64,000 nt of DNA from NCBI GenBank assembly GCA_038138145.1, contig JAYQDD010000006.1, forward strand, positions 99,561 through 163,560, written 5' to 3'. Origin of the DNA: UBA3537 sp038138145 (GTDB lineage: Bacteria > Bacteroidota > Bacteroidia > Flavobacteriales > Flavobacteriaceae). The position numbers and the translations under genes were made by a program. The first letter of the stretch is position 1. Each line of letters begins with the position of its first letter. Shown piece after piece: positions 34,466-43,406 of the stretch. The notes beneath the pieces were generated by a model that did no database searches, was not told the origin of the DNA, and saw only the letters and a list, made by a program, of their open reading frames with translations.

Positions 34466-35869
34466 ATGAATAAGAACATAATCATCTTCTTTTTATCCAT
34501 CAATCTTATCGTTTTTGCGCAAGATGATGCTGCCCAACTGAAAAGTATCTATAGTACTTCTCTTACCAATGGCAAAAGCTATGAGTGGCTAAGGTATTTA
34601 TCAAACGAAATTGGTGGTCGTCTTTCGGGATCGCTCAACGCAGAATTGGCAGTAGAATACACCAAAAATGAGTTGGAACAGTTAGGTTTAGATAAAGTTT
34701 GGCTACAACCTGTTATGGTACCAAAATGGGTGCGTGGCAACCCAGAATTTGCTTACATTGAGACTGCACCCGGAAAAACTATCCCCGTCAATCTCTGTGC
34801 CTTAGGGGGCTCTGTTTCTACGCCTCCACTAGGGCTAAAAGCGCAACTTATAGAAGTTCAAGGCATAGAGGATTTAAATAGATTGAGTCGTGCCGATGTA
34901 GAGGGAAAAATTGTATTTTTTAATAGACCCATGCAAGCCGATTTGATTTCAACATTTGAGGCCTACGGAGGATGTGTCGACCAGCGTTATGACGGCGCCA
35001 AAGAAGCTGCCAAGCTCGGCGCTGTAGGAACCATTGTACGTTCAATGAACCTCCGTTTGGACGATTTGCCACATACTGGAGCTATGTCTTATGGTGATAC
35101 TCCTGTGAAAAATCGTATTCCCTCAGCAGCCATTAGTACTAATGATGCAGAACGTCTAAGTGGTATTTTAAAAATTGACCCAAAAGTTAAATTTTATTTC
35201 AAACAAAATTGCAAACAACTGAAAGATGTTCAGTCCTACAATGTCATTGGCGAAATTACGGGGAGTCAATACCCCAATGAAATCATTATTGTTGGCGGAC
35301 ATTTGGATTCTTGGGATTTAGGTGACGGTTCGCACGACGATGGTGCCGGTTGTGTACAATCGATGGATGTATTACGTCTGTTAAAGGAAACTGGAGTTCG
35401 TCCAAAGCGCACTATACGTGTAGTGCTTTTTATGAATGAAGAAAATGGACTTCGAGGCGGTCGAAAATATGCTGAGGTCGCCAAGAAAAAAGGAGAAAAA
35501 CACATTTTTGCTTTAGAGAGTGATTCAGGTGGTTTTACGCCCAGAGGTTTTTCTTTTGATGGTCCTGACTATAAAATCAATCAAATTCTAAATTGGAAAC
35601 CCCTTTTTGAACCTTATCTTATTCATTATTTCAAAAAAGGAGGAAGTGGTGCTGATATTGGTCCACTAAAAAATGACGAACTTGTTTTGGCTGGTTTACG
35701 CCCAGATTCACAGCGTTATTTCGACCATCATCATGCTGCCAACGACACTTTTGATGCCGTGAACAAACGTGAATTAGAATTAGGCGCAGCAACAATGACA
35801 TCGCTTATTTATCTTATTGATAAATATGGGTTTACTGCTATTCAACAACAAAAAAGAATCCGAGATTAG
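34466..35869 (+). CDS. M28-family zinc peptidase, secreted
   Basis: A 467-residue exported aminopeptidase-like enzyme. I chose ATG 34466 because MNKNIIIFFLSINLIVFAQ is a clean signal peptide; the frame is open to a TTG 7 codons earlier. A protease-associated domain (about 120-245) is inserted before the di-zinc core: GGHLDSWDLGDGSHDDGAG (His/Asp ligands) and FMNEENGLRGGRKYA (catalytic Glu, ligand Glu), with further ligands in ESDSGGF and FDHHHAANDT. Substrate is inferred as peptides. It starts 23 bp after the response-regulator stop. Confidence 0.9.
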   Translation: MNKNIIIFFLSINLIVFAQDDAAQLKSIYSTSLTNGKSYEWLRYLSNEIGGRLSGSLNAELAVEYTKNELEQLGLDKVWLQPVMVPKWVRGNPEFAYIETAPGKTIPVNLCALGGSVSTPPLGLKAQLIEVQGIEDLNRLSRADVEGKIVFFNRPMQADLISTFEAYGGCVDQRYDGAKEAAKLGAVGTIVRSMNLRLDDLPHTGAMSYGDTPVKNRIPSAAISTNDAERLSGILKIDPKVKFYFKQNCKQLKDVQSYNVIGEITGSQYPNEIIIVGGHLDSWDLGDGSHDDGAGCVQSMDVLRLLKETGVRPKRTIRVVLFMNEENGLRGGRKYAEVAKKKGEKHIFALESDSGGFTPRGFSFDGPDYKINQILNWKPLFEPYLIHYFKKGGSGADIGPLKNDELVLAGLRPDSQRYFDHHHAANDTFDAVNKRELELGAATMTSLIYLIDKYGFTAIQQQKRIRD

Positions 35870-35888
35870 CTTTTCGACTAATTTACAT

Positions 35889-36707
35889 TTACAGGTTTTT
35901 CACTGTAGTTCTAATAGCCACCAGATTCGTCAAAAGTTTTTCTAAATGATTCAAATCCAGCATATTAGCGCCATCACTTTTGGCATTTGCGGGGTCAAAA
36001 TGGGTTTCAATAAATAAACCATCAATATTATTGACCACACCTGCTCTGGCAATGGTCTCAATCATTTCTGGGCGACCGCCTGTGACGCCACTTGTTTGAT
36101 TTGGTTGTTGAAGCGAGTGTGTCACATCCAAAACCGTTGGTGCAAATTGGCGCATGGTGGGGATTCCTCTAAAATCAACAATCATATCTTGATAGCCAAA
36201 CATGGTCCCACGATCAGTAATCCAAACCTTTTCATTTCCAGCGTCTTTTACTTTTTGAACGGCGTATTTCATGGCCTCAGGACTCATAAATTGCCCTTTT
36301 TTTAGGTTAACAACCTTTCCTGTTTTTGCGGCAGCCACAACCAAATCGGTTTGACGCACAAGAAATGCGGGGATTTGAAGTACATCCACATATTCGGCAG
36401 CCATTGTAGCATCGCTAACTTCGTGAATATCTGTAAGGGTTGGAATATCAAAAGTTTCTGAAACTTTGCGTAAAATTTTTAAAGCTTTTTCGACGCCAAT
36501 CCCTGTAAAACTATCGATACGACTACGGTTTGCTTTTTTAAAACTTCCTTTAAAAATATAGGGAATATTAAGGTTATCTGTGATTTTGCAAACGCGTTCT
36601 GCTATGCGCAGCGCCATAGTTTCCCCCTCAATTGCACAGGGTCCTGCAAGCAAGAAAAATTGACCAGAATCGGTGTGTTTTAGCTTTGGAATATTGTGAT
36701 GTCCCAT
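35889..36707 (-). CDS. kdsA: 3-deoxy-8-phosphooctulonate synthase
   Basis: A 272-residue enzyme condensing phosphoenolpyruvate with arabinose-5-phosphate to KDO-8-phosphate for lipopolysaccharide core. FLLAGPCAIEGE, the FKGSFKKANRSR PEP-binding motif, TDIHEVSDA, QIPAFLVRQTDL, NLKKGQFMSPE and a final DPANAKSDGANML are in place. The ATG at 36705-36707 (MGHHNIPKLKH) is preferred over a preceding TTG. The gene faces away from typA and has a TATATTTG box 19 nt upstream of its start. The presence of kdsA shows that the organism makes KDO-containing LPS. Confidence 0.96.
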   Translation of the reverse strand: MGHHNIPKLKHTDSGQFFLLAGPCAIEGETMALRIAERVCKITDNLNIPYIFKGSFKKANRSRIDSFTGIGVEKALKILRKVSETFDIPTLTDIHEVSDATMAAEYVDVLQIPAFLVRQTDLVVAAAKTGKVVNLKKGQFMSPEAMKYAVQKVKDAGNEKVWITDRGTMFGYQDMIVDFRGIPTMRQFAPTVLDVTHSLQQPNQTSGVTGGRPEMIETIARAGVVNNIDGLFIETHFDPANAKSDGANMLDLNHLEKLLTNLVAIRTTVKNL

Positions 36708-36726
36708 CAAAAATGTGTTTATGTTG

Positions 36727-36734
36727 CAAATATA
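36727..36734 (-). promoter_or_regulatory. Putative -7 box for kdsA (TATATTTG)
   Basis: Exact TAnnTTTG on the minus strand, 19 nt before the ATG of kdsA. No -33 element seen. Confidence 0.35.
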
Positions 36735-36793
36735 AACAAATTAAAAACCCTATGATTGTTTTTGTAATGCTGTATAGTCCTAAAAATTAAGCG

Positions 36794-36801
36794 TACCTTT
36801 G
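36794..36801 (+). promoter_or_regulatory. Putative -7 box for typA/bipA (TACCTTTG)
   Basis: Exact TAnnTTTG, 22 nt before the ATG at 36824. A TTTG (36761-36764) lies 29 nt upstream, rather far for a -33 element. Confidence 0.4.
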
Positions 36802-36823
36802 CTCGCTCAAAATAGGGTTTGCT

Positions 36824-38623
36824 ATGAATAAGATAAAAAATATTGCCATTATTGCCCATGTCGATCATGGAAAGACAACTCTTGTGGATAAGATTTTATA
36901 CCACTGTCAATTGTTTCGTGAAAACGAAAATAAAGGGGATTTAATCTTGGATAACAACGATTTGGAGCGTGAACGTGGAATTACCATTACGTCCAAAAAT
37001 GTTTCTGTCGTTTATAAAGACACCAAAATCAACATCATAGACACTCCTGGACACGCCGATTTTGGTGGAGAAGTAGAACGCGTTCTAAATATGGCCGATG
37101 GTGTTTTGCTTTTGGTTGATGCCTTTGAAGGGCCAATGCCACAAACGCGCTTTGTACTGCAAAAAGCCATTAGTCTAGGGTTGAAACCCTGTGTTGTTGT
37201 CAATAAGGTTGATAAAGAAAATTGTACACCAGACGAAGTCCATGAAGCTGTTTTTGATCTTATGTTTGAACTTGAAGCTGAAGAATGGCAGTTGGACTTT
37301 CCAACAGTATATGGTTCAGCCAAATTCAATTGGATGAGTGATGATTGGAATAAAAAAACAGACTCCATTGCACCACTATTGGATATGGTTATTGATCATA
37401 TCCCGTCACCAAAATTTGATGAAGGTAATACACAAATGCTGATTACCTCTTTGGATTATTCATCGTTTACGGGTCGAATAGCCATAGGGCGATTGCAACG
37501 TGGAACCTTAGAAACAAATCAACCCGTTACATTGGTAAAAAGAGATGGCTCAAAGTTAAAATCCAAAATCAAAGAACTTCATGTTTTTGAAGGATTGGGA
37601 AGAAAGAAAGTTGAAAAAATTAATGCAGGAGAAATCTGTGCTCTTGTTGGATTAGATGGGTTTGAGATTGGCGACACCATTGCCGATATAGAAGCCCCTG
37701 AAGCTTTAGACACGATTGCGATAGACGAGCCGACTATGAGTATGCTGTTTACCATCAATGATTCTCCGTTCTTTGGTAAAGAAGGGAAATTTGTGACTTC
37801 ACGCCATTTGAAAGAACGTTTGGAAAAAGAATTGGAGAAGAATTTAGCACTCCGTGTAGAAGCAACGGATAGCGCCGACAAGTTTATGGTTTTTGGTCGT
37901 GGTGTATTACACTTATCAGTCCTAATCGAAACTATGCGTAGAGAGGGGTACGAACTTCAAATCGGTCAGCCACAAGTTATCATCAAAGAAATTGATGGGG
38001 TCAAATGTGAACCCGTGGAAGAGATGACTATTGATTTGCCAGAACATATTTCAGGAAAAGCCGTAGAAATGGTCACCATGCGTAAAGGAGAGCTTTTGAG
38101 TATGGAAGTCAAAGGGCAGCGTATGGTGTGTCAATTTATTATTCCCTCAAGAGGAATTATTGGCTTGCGAAATCAATTACTTACAGCCACTGCTGGAGAG
38201 GCCATTATGGCACACCGATTTAAAGAATATCAACCCCTAAAAGGAGGAATTCCTGAACGTCAAAATGGATCCTTGGTTTCTATGGAAAACGGTTCGGCTA
38301 TTCCTTATTCTATTGATAAACTTCAAGATCGTGGAAAATTCTTTGTAGATCCAGGGGAATCAATTTATGAAGGCCAAGTCATTGGTGAAAATTCTCGCGG
38401 TGACGATATGGTGGTTAATGTCACAAAAACCAAAAAATTGAGTAATGTTCGTAGTTCGGGTGCCGATGATAAAGCCAAAATTGTACCTGCTATTAAATTT
38501 TCACTTGAGGAAGCTTTAGAATACATTCAAAAGGATGAGTATGTAGAGGTCACGCCTAATAGTCTTAGACTTCGAAAAATTCACCTCAAAGAAGTAGACC
38601 GAAAGCGAAATAAAGCACTTTAG
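36824..38623 (+). CDS. typA: Ribosome-associated translational GTPase TypA/BipA
   Basis: A 599-residue translation GTPase involved in ribosome assembly and stress adaptation. G1 is AHVDHGKTTL, G2 is the RERGITI region, G3 DTPGHADFGGEV and G4 NKVDKE, followed by EF-Tu-like and EF-G-like domains and the BipA-specific C-terminal domain (GEAIMAHRFKEYQPLKGG, NGSLVSMENGSAIPYSIDKLQDRG). Length matches the 600-residue family. A small membrane-protein gene follows 1 bp after its stop. Confidence 0.96.
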   Translation: MNKIKNIAIIAHVDHGKTTLVDKILYHCQLFRENENKGDLILDNNDLERERGITITSKNVSVVYKDTKINIIDTPGHADFGGEVERVLNMADGVLLLVDAFEGPMPQTRFVLQKAISLGLKPCVVVNKVDKENCTPDEVHEAVFDLMFELEAEEWQLDFPTVYGSAKFNWMSDDWNKKTDSIAPLLDMVIDHIPSPKFDEGNTQMLITSLDYSSFTGRIAIGRLQRGTLETNQPVTLVKRDGSKLKSKIKELHVFEGLGRKKVEKINAGEICALVGLDGFEIGDTIADIEAPEALDTIAIDEPTMSMLFTINDSPFFGKEGKFVTSRHLKERLEKELEKNLALRVEATDSADKFMVFGRGVLHLSVLIETMRREGYELQIGQPQVIIKEIDGVKCEPVEEMTIDLPEHISGKAVEMVTMRKGELLSMEVKGQRMVCQFIIPSRGIIGLRNQLLTATAGEAIMAHRFKEYQPLKGGIPERQNGSLVSMENGSAIPYSIDKLQDRGKFFVDPGESIYEGQVIGENSRGDDMVVNVTKTKKLSNVRSSGADDKAKIVPAIKFSLEEALEYIQKDEYVEVTPNSLRLRKIHLKEVDRKRNKAL

Positions 38624-38624
38624 A

Positions 38625-38858
38625 ATGGATTTTTTATTGATTACTACTGCCGAATGGATTGGATATGTCGCAACCGTGGTACTGCTCATATCTTTTGCTA
38701 TGCCACATTTACGTGCGCTTAGAATGGTCAATTCTGTTGCGTGTTTATTATTTGTAGTTTATGGGGTTTTGCTTTCCAATGCTTGGCCTATTATTATTTC
38801 CAACGCCGCAATTTTTGCAATTAATATCTATTACTTGTTTTTGAAGAAAAATCAGTAA
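38625..38858 (+). CDS. Small membrane protein, YgjV-like
   Basis: A 77-residue integral membrane protein with three hydrophobic helices (about 10-28, 33-53 and 55-72). The start (ATG 38625) is 1 bp past the typA stop, so it is translated from the typA message. The pattern WIGYVATVVLLISF...LRMVNSVACLLFVVYGVLL resembles the YgjV family (PF10688), whose function is not known. Other members in this phylum are sometimes called uroporphyrinogen decarboxylase by mistake. Confidence 0.7.
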   Translation: MDFLLITTAEWIGYVATVVLLISFAMPHLRALRMVNSVACLLFVVYGVLLSNAWPIIISNAAIFAINIYYLFLKKNQ

Positions 38859-38943
38859 CTTCACTTCTTTAAAACATACACTAACAATTTCGAATATCAA
38901 CAGTTTATCGATTGTAGCGTATGAACTATTTTAATTTTAATTA

Positions 38944-40233
38944 GTGAAATTACCACAATTCATAACCAACAATTTAATTTTAAAAATCACCTCGTTGAAT
39001 TCTGTAGTTGTTGGGGTTCGACTTCTTATTTCGCTAGTGGTTCAAAATCTTTTGGCACACTATACGGGTCAGTCTGGTATTGCAAAAGTGGGGCAAATTC
39101 GAAACCTCTCTAGTATTTTAATGAGCCTTTCTTCACTGGGGGTCTTTAATGGTGTAGTAAAATATGTATCCGAATACAAAAATAACCAAGAGGGGCTAAG
39201 AAAACTGTTTTCTACTGTTTATGTGTTTTCTACTTTAGCCACACTTGTTCTTTCTCTTTTACTATTTTTCTGTGCGACAAAGCTATCCGTTTGGTTGTTT
39301 TTTAGTGAAGATTATTATTTGGTATTTCAATTATTGGCAGTAGCAGCTCCATTTATTGCCATGAATCGAATTTTTTACGGCGTGATTAGCGGACTTAAGG
39401 CGTATAAAATCAACGCAAAAATTGAAATGATTTGGTATACATTGGCCTCTATTTTTCTTTTAATTAGTTTGTATTTTTATAATATAAATGGGGTGCTGTT
39501 GGCTATTGCCGTAACGCCAATCATCCAGTTCGGTATTACAATTTTTCTTTTCGGTAAAACACTTCAAGAGTATATTCGTTTTAGACAAATCACTTTTCAG
39601 ACCCCAATGCTCAGAGTACTTCTTGGATTCACTCTAATTTCGTTTGTTGCAACGGTATGCTCAAATTTGGTTGATATCAATTTTAGAACTTCAATTTCTG
39701 AACGTGTGAGTGAAAATGAAGCAGGAATTTGGACGGCTATGTCATCGATTTCAAAAATATATATGCAGTTTCTTATCGCCATTTTTTCGCTCTATATATT
39801 ACCAAAATATGCTGAAATTAAATCATCTTTCGAATTTCGTTCTGAACTAAAATCAATTTACACATCTTTGGTGCCATTGGTGGTTGTAGGAATGTTATTC
39901 GTTTATAATCTTCGTGAGTTTATTGTATTGACCATCTATAATAAGGCATTTTTATCCATGACATTGTTATTCAAATGGCAGCTTCTAGCTGATTTCCTAC
40001 GTTTTGTAGCCAACATTCTTTCGTTCAAATTTTTGGCCAAAAAGCAAATTACTCAATTTGTATCCACACAACTTTTAGGGTTGCTTTTGTATTATATTTT
40101 TGGTCATCAATTAATCGAAAATTATCAAACTGAGGGGGTTGTTATGGGCTTGTTTTTCAGTAATTTAGTATATTTAGTAGTGATTATAATAGTACTTAAA
40201 GATGAACTTTTCGGAAAAAATAAACCACTGTGA
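38944..40233 (+). CDS. Polysaccharide flippase (O-antigen translocase, Wzx-like)
   Basis: A 429-residue membrane protein with about 12 hydrophobic helices of the MATE/MOP superfamily. The N-terminal segment LNSVVVGVRLLISLVVQNLLAHYTGQSGIA and the LGVFNGVVKYVSEYK motif match the Wzx O-antigen translocase group. It moves undecaprenyl-linked sugar units to the periplasmic face. The start is GTG 38944, the first usable codon after an in-frame stop; MKLPQFITNN follows. It begins a rightward surface-glycan set (flippase, PEtN-type transferase, two glycosyltransferase parts). Confidence 0.85.
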   Translation: MKLPQFITNNLILKITSLNSVVVGVRLLISLVVQNLLAHYTGQSGIAKVGQIRNLSSILMSLSSLGVFNGVVKYVSEYKNNQEGLRKLFSTVYVFSTLATLVLSLLLFFCATKLSVWLFFSEDYYLVFQLLAVAAPFIAMNRIFYGVISGLKAYKINAKIEMIWYTLASIFLLISLYFYNINGVLLAIAVTPIIQFGITIFLFGKTLQEYIRFRQITFQTPMLRVLLGFTLISFVATVCSNLVDINFRTSISERVSENEAGIWTAMSSISKIYMQFLIAIFSLYILPKYAEIKSSFEFRSELKSIYTSLVPLVVVGMLFVYNLREFIVLTIYNKAFLSMTLLFKWQLLADFLRFVANILSFKFLAKKQITQFVSTQLLGLLLYYIFGHQLIENYQTEGVVMGLFFSNLVYLVVIIIVLKDELFGKNKPL

Positions 40234-40245
40234 AATTAATTCAAA

Positions 40246-41865
40246 ATGCGAAGTATTTATCGTTTTAAAATCCTTTACCTGAATTATTTAGTCGTGATTA
40301 TTACGGCTCTATCTTTAGTGCTTTTTAAATGTACTTATGAGCAGGAAATTATTTTAAATTTCATTGAAAATTGTCTTTTTGCATTTGTCTTGGTTGGCCT
40401 CTCATTTCTTGTTAAATCAAATCGATTTAGACGTTTATTTGGCATAGTAGCATACATATTATTTTCGTTGTCCTTGGTTATTGAAACGATATATTATTTA
40501 CTCTTTAAAGTTTTTATCAGTTCGTCTACATTGTATTTAGTATTTGACACCAATTTTAAGGAATCATCAGAGTTTATTGAGACTTATATTGGCACTTTTG
40601 AAATTTTTTCGATATTATTTCTTTCACTTGTTGCGGTTTATTTTGCCATGAGAGTGTATAAACAATACAATGGAACTAGCGCAATAGGTAAGGCCATGTC
40701 TTTAAGACTGTTGATAGGACTTGGATTATGTCTTGGATATCTAAAATTCTCTAGACAAATCATCTATAATTTGCCATACCTTGTTTTGAAGTCCTACAAT
40801 GAATATTCTAGAGTATCCAAAGGATTTGATGCTTATGCGGATGATAAAACAGGAAATTTCCAAAAAGCAATTTCGCCGATAACTGAAAATAAAAATGGTG
40901 TCCATATTCTTATTTTGGGCGAATCGACCGCTCGTTCTCATATGGGACTTTATGATTATTACCGACAAACAACGCCCAATTTGTCCTCAATTTCCCAGGA
41001 TTTGTGGGTGTATAAGGATGTTATTAGTCCGAATGCGCATACCATAGAATCTGTTACCAAAATGCTAACATTAGGGAATTATGAAAATCCAGATGATATT
41101 TGGAAAGGATCCATTATTCAATTAGCCAATTCGGCTGGATTTCAAACCTATTGGTTGTCCAATCAGCGTCCCATTGGAATGTATGAAAGTTTGATTACAA
41201 AAATCGGACGTTCTTCATCAGAAATCAAATTTATGACCACGATGCATGGCCGACACAACAGAATTTTAGATCAATCCTTACTTCCAGAACTTCATCGTAT
41301 TCTTGAATCCCCAAACGATAGTCCCAAATTTATTATAATTCATCTAGCTGGTACTCATATGTTGTACAAAAATCGTTATCCCAAAGACCAACAAATTTTT
41401 ACGGACACCCCCAATTTAAAATTTCTATCCCAATCAAATACTGAAACGGTTAATCATTATGATAATGCCGTTGCACATACTGATTTTGTGGTCTATTCCA
41501 TTATCAATAAAGTTAAACAATTAGGTGCCAAAAGCACTGTCATGTTTTTGTCCGACCACGGAGAGGAATTATTTCAGGATGCGGATTTTGCAGGGCATAA
41601 TGAAGATGTTGCAACCAGAAGCATGTATGAAATCCCATTTTTTATATGGCAATCAGAGAAGTACAAAAATGATGTAAACTTGAAGTTTGATCCTGACAAT
41701 TCATATATGACAGACGATTTTTTTCACAGTATGGCTGATGTATTGCAAATTTCGTCAACAGCTGTCGATTCCACGCGAAGTATTTTTTCGGAATATTTTA
41801 AACCTCGAAAACGCCTTCTTGCTAGCGGAAAAGATTATGAAACTTTATTTGATTTAAATCAATGA
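40246..41865 (+). CDS. Sulfatase-fold phosphoethanolamine transferase-like protein (EptA/CptA family)
   Basis: A 539-residue inner-membrane enzyme. About five N-terminal helices (residues 10-180) precede a periplasmic alkaline-phosphatase/sulfatase domain with the nucleophile segment LILGESTARSHMGLYDYYRQTTPNL (broken here between conserved ends; Thr near 229) and the metal site FLSDHGEEL. It probably transfers phosphoethanolamine from phosphatidylethanolamine onto lipid A, core sugar or another glycan. It starts 12 bp after the flippase and its TGA overlaps the next start (ATGA), which ties it to that glycan locus. Confidence 0.86.
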   Translation: MRSIYRFKILYLNYLVVIITALSLVLFKCTYEQEIILNFIENCLFAFVLVGLSFLVKSNRFRRLFGIVAYILFSLSLVIETIYYLLFKVFISSSTLYLVFDTNFKESSEFIETYIGTFEIFSILFLSLVAVYFAMRVYKQYNGTSAIGKAMSLRLLIGLGLCLGYLKFSRQIIYNLPYLVLKSYNEYSRVSKGFDAYADDKTGNFQKAISPITENKNGVHILILGESTARSHMGLYDYYRQTTPNLSSISQDLWVYKDVISPNAHTIESVTKMLTLGNYENPDDIWKGSIIQLANSAGFQTYWLSNQRPIGMYESLITKIGRSSSEIKFMTTMHGRHNRILDQSLLPELHRILESPNDSPKFIIIHLAGTHMLYKNRYPKDQQIFTDTPNLKFLSQSNTETVNHYDNAVAHTDFVVYSIINKVKQLGAKSTVMFLSDHGEELFQDADFAGHNEDVATRSMYEIPFFIWQSEKYKNDVNLKFDPDNSYMTDDFFHSMADVLQISSTAVDSTRSIFSEYFKPRKRLLASGKDYETLFDLNQ

Positions 41866-42950
41866 GCAAATCAAAATTAAAAATAGCGATTGTAACCTCG
41901 TCATTGGGGAGGGGTGGTGCTCAGAAATCTTCTGCCAATCTTTCTATTTTGTTGTCAAATCTTGGTTATGAAATACATTTAATTTTGGTGCTAAATTTTA
42001 TTGATTATGAATATCAAGGTCAGCTTTTGAATTTGGGTATTTTAAAGGATAATGATGATTCATTTTTTGGGAAAATAAAACGTTTTAGATTGTTTTATAA
42101 CTACCTTAAATCTGAGAATTTTGATTACATTATTGATAGCCGAGCAAGGCCAACGTTTTTTAAGCAATTGCTCATTAATAAAATTTTATATGCCCATCAG
42201 AAAGTAATTTATGTGGTTCATAGCTATAAATTAAAAAATTACATACCGAAAAGTAGATTTTTAGCAAAAGTTCTGTACAAAAACGCATTTCAGTTAGTTG
42301 CCGTTTCTCAAGAGATAAAAAAACTGATTCGGCTTAAATACGGATTTAATCAAGTCAGTACGATCTATAATTGTTTGTCCAAGAGCGAACTTGTTGCAAA
42401 TCAAGATACCCCAAAATTACCTCAAAAGTTCATTTTATTCTTTGGACGAATTGATGATCAAGTAAAAAATATTTCACTGCTCATTGATGCATACAACCAA
42501 TCTAAATTGGCTGTAAACAACACTAAACTTGTTATTTTAGGGGAGGGAGCTGATACAACATACTTAAAACAAAAAACGGTAGACTTGCAACTTCAGCATC
42601 AAATAGTGTTTTTGCCCTATTGTGCTGATCCTTCTAGTATTATAAAAAGGGCACTGTTTAGTGTACTCAGTAGTCGTTATGAGGGGTTTCCAATGATGCT
42701 CATAGAGAGTTTGTCGCTGGGAACTCCAGTTGTTTCTGTGGATTGTAAATCAGGTCCAAAAGAGGTTATTCAAAATGAAATGAATGGTTTGCTTGTAGAA
42801 AACCACATCCCTAAAGCGCTGGCAATGGCCTTTGATCGTTTTTTAGAAGATGAAAAGTTACATAAGTATTGTAGGCAAAATGCAAAAAAAAGTGTTGAAA
42901 AATTTTCAGCTGATATCATTTCAAAAAACTGGTTAAACCTACTTAAATAA
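41862..42950 (+). CDS. Glycosyltransferase family 4 (GT-B)
   Basis: A 362-residue cytosolic or membrane-associated glycosyltransferase. SSLGRGGAQKSSANLS at the N-terminus binds acceptor, and the C-terminal donor domain has FFGRIDDQVKNISLLIDAY, LVILGEGADTTYLK, ALFSVLSSRYEGFPMMLIESLSLGTPVVSVDCKSGPKEVI (the EX7E motif, broken across pieces). GT4 enzymes keep the stereochemistry of the donor sugar. It overlaps the preceding gene by 4 bp. Only 57 bp downstream lies the stump of another glycosyltransferase. Confidence 0.9.
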   Translation: MSKSKLKIAIVTSSLGRGGAQKSSANLSILLSNLGYEIHLILVLNFIDYEYQGQLLNLGILKDNDDSFFGKIKRFRLFYNYLKSENFDYIIDSRARPTFFKQLLINKILYAHQKVIYVVHSYKLKNYIPKSRFLAKVLYKNAFQLVAVSQEIKKLIRLKYGFNQVSTIYNCLSKSELVANQDTPKLPQKFILFFGRIDDQVKNISLLIDAYNQSKLAVNNTKLVILGEGADTTYLKQKTVDLQLQHQIVFLPYCADPSSIIKRALFSVLSSRYEGFPMMLIESLSLGTPVVSVDCKSGPKEVIQNEMNGLLVENHIPKALAMAFDRFLEDEKLHKYCRQNAKKSVEKFSADIISKNWLNLLK

Positions 42951-43006
42951 GTAGCTTATCTTTTAAAAGGGGTTAAGTAAATTTTTTTCATGATGAGCCT
43001 AGTTGA

Positions 43007-43381
43007 ATTTTTTTAAGAAAAACAAGTCAAGAGGTTTTGGCGTTTGATGTAAAATTTGGTTTGAATTCAGAATTTCCTACAGGCGATGAATATGTGTTTT
43101 TAAGAAATGCCTTAAACCGAAAAAAAGTTGTGTATTTTGAACCAGAAGTCATTCTTAGACACCCATCCGAAAGCTCTGGGCAATTTGCCGGAAGAGACAA
43201 AAATATTTTTGCTCGTGGGGCCATTTTTTATAAATTTCATGGAATACTGGCATACTTTAAACTGATACATCATATCTATTTACTAAAGAAAAAAAATATG
43301 ATTAAAACATATCAGATGGTTAATAAATTTAATACCGGCTTAAAAGGAATCAGGAAATTCAAATCTTTATCTAAAAAATAG
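43007..43381 (+). pseudogene. Decayed glycosyltransferase family 2, C-terminal remnant
   Basis: An open frame from just after an in-frame TGA (43004-43006) that codes for about 124 residues with no plausible ATG start near its beginning. It reads IFLRKTSQEVLAFDVKFGL, then NSEFPTGDEYVFLRNAL, VVYFEPEVILRHPSESSGQ and a basic tail. This is the back half of GT2 enzymes (the FxxxFGxGxxxxxGEExxF pattern with the later HHPxESSG box). The N-terminal nucleotide-sugar domain is missing. It may be the end of a gene whose front was lost by deletion, next to the intact GT4 gene. Confidence 0.7.
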
Positions 43382-43406
43382 AATTTATGTTAAATTTAGT
43401 AAGGTT

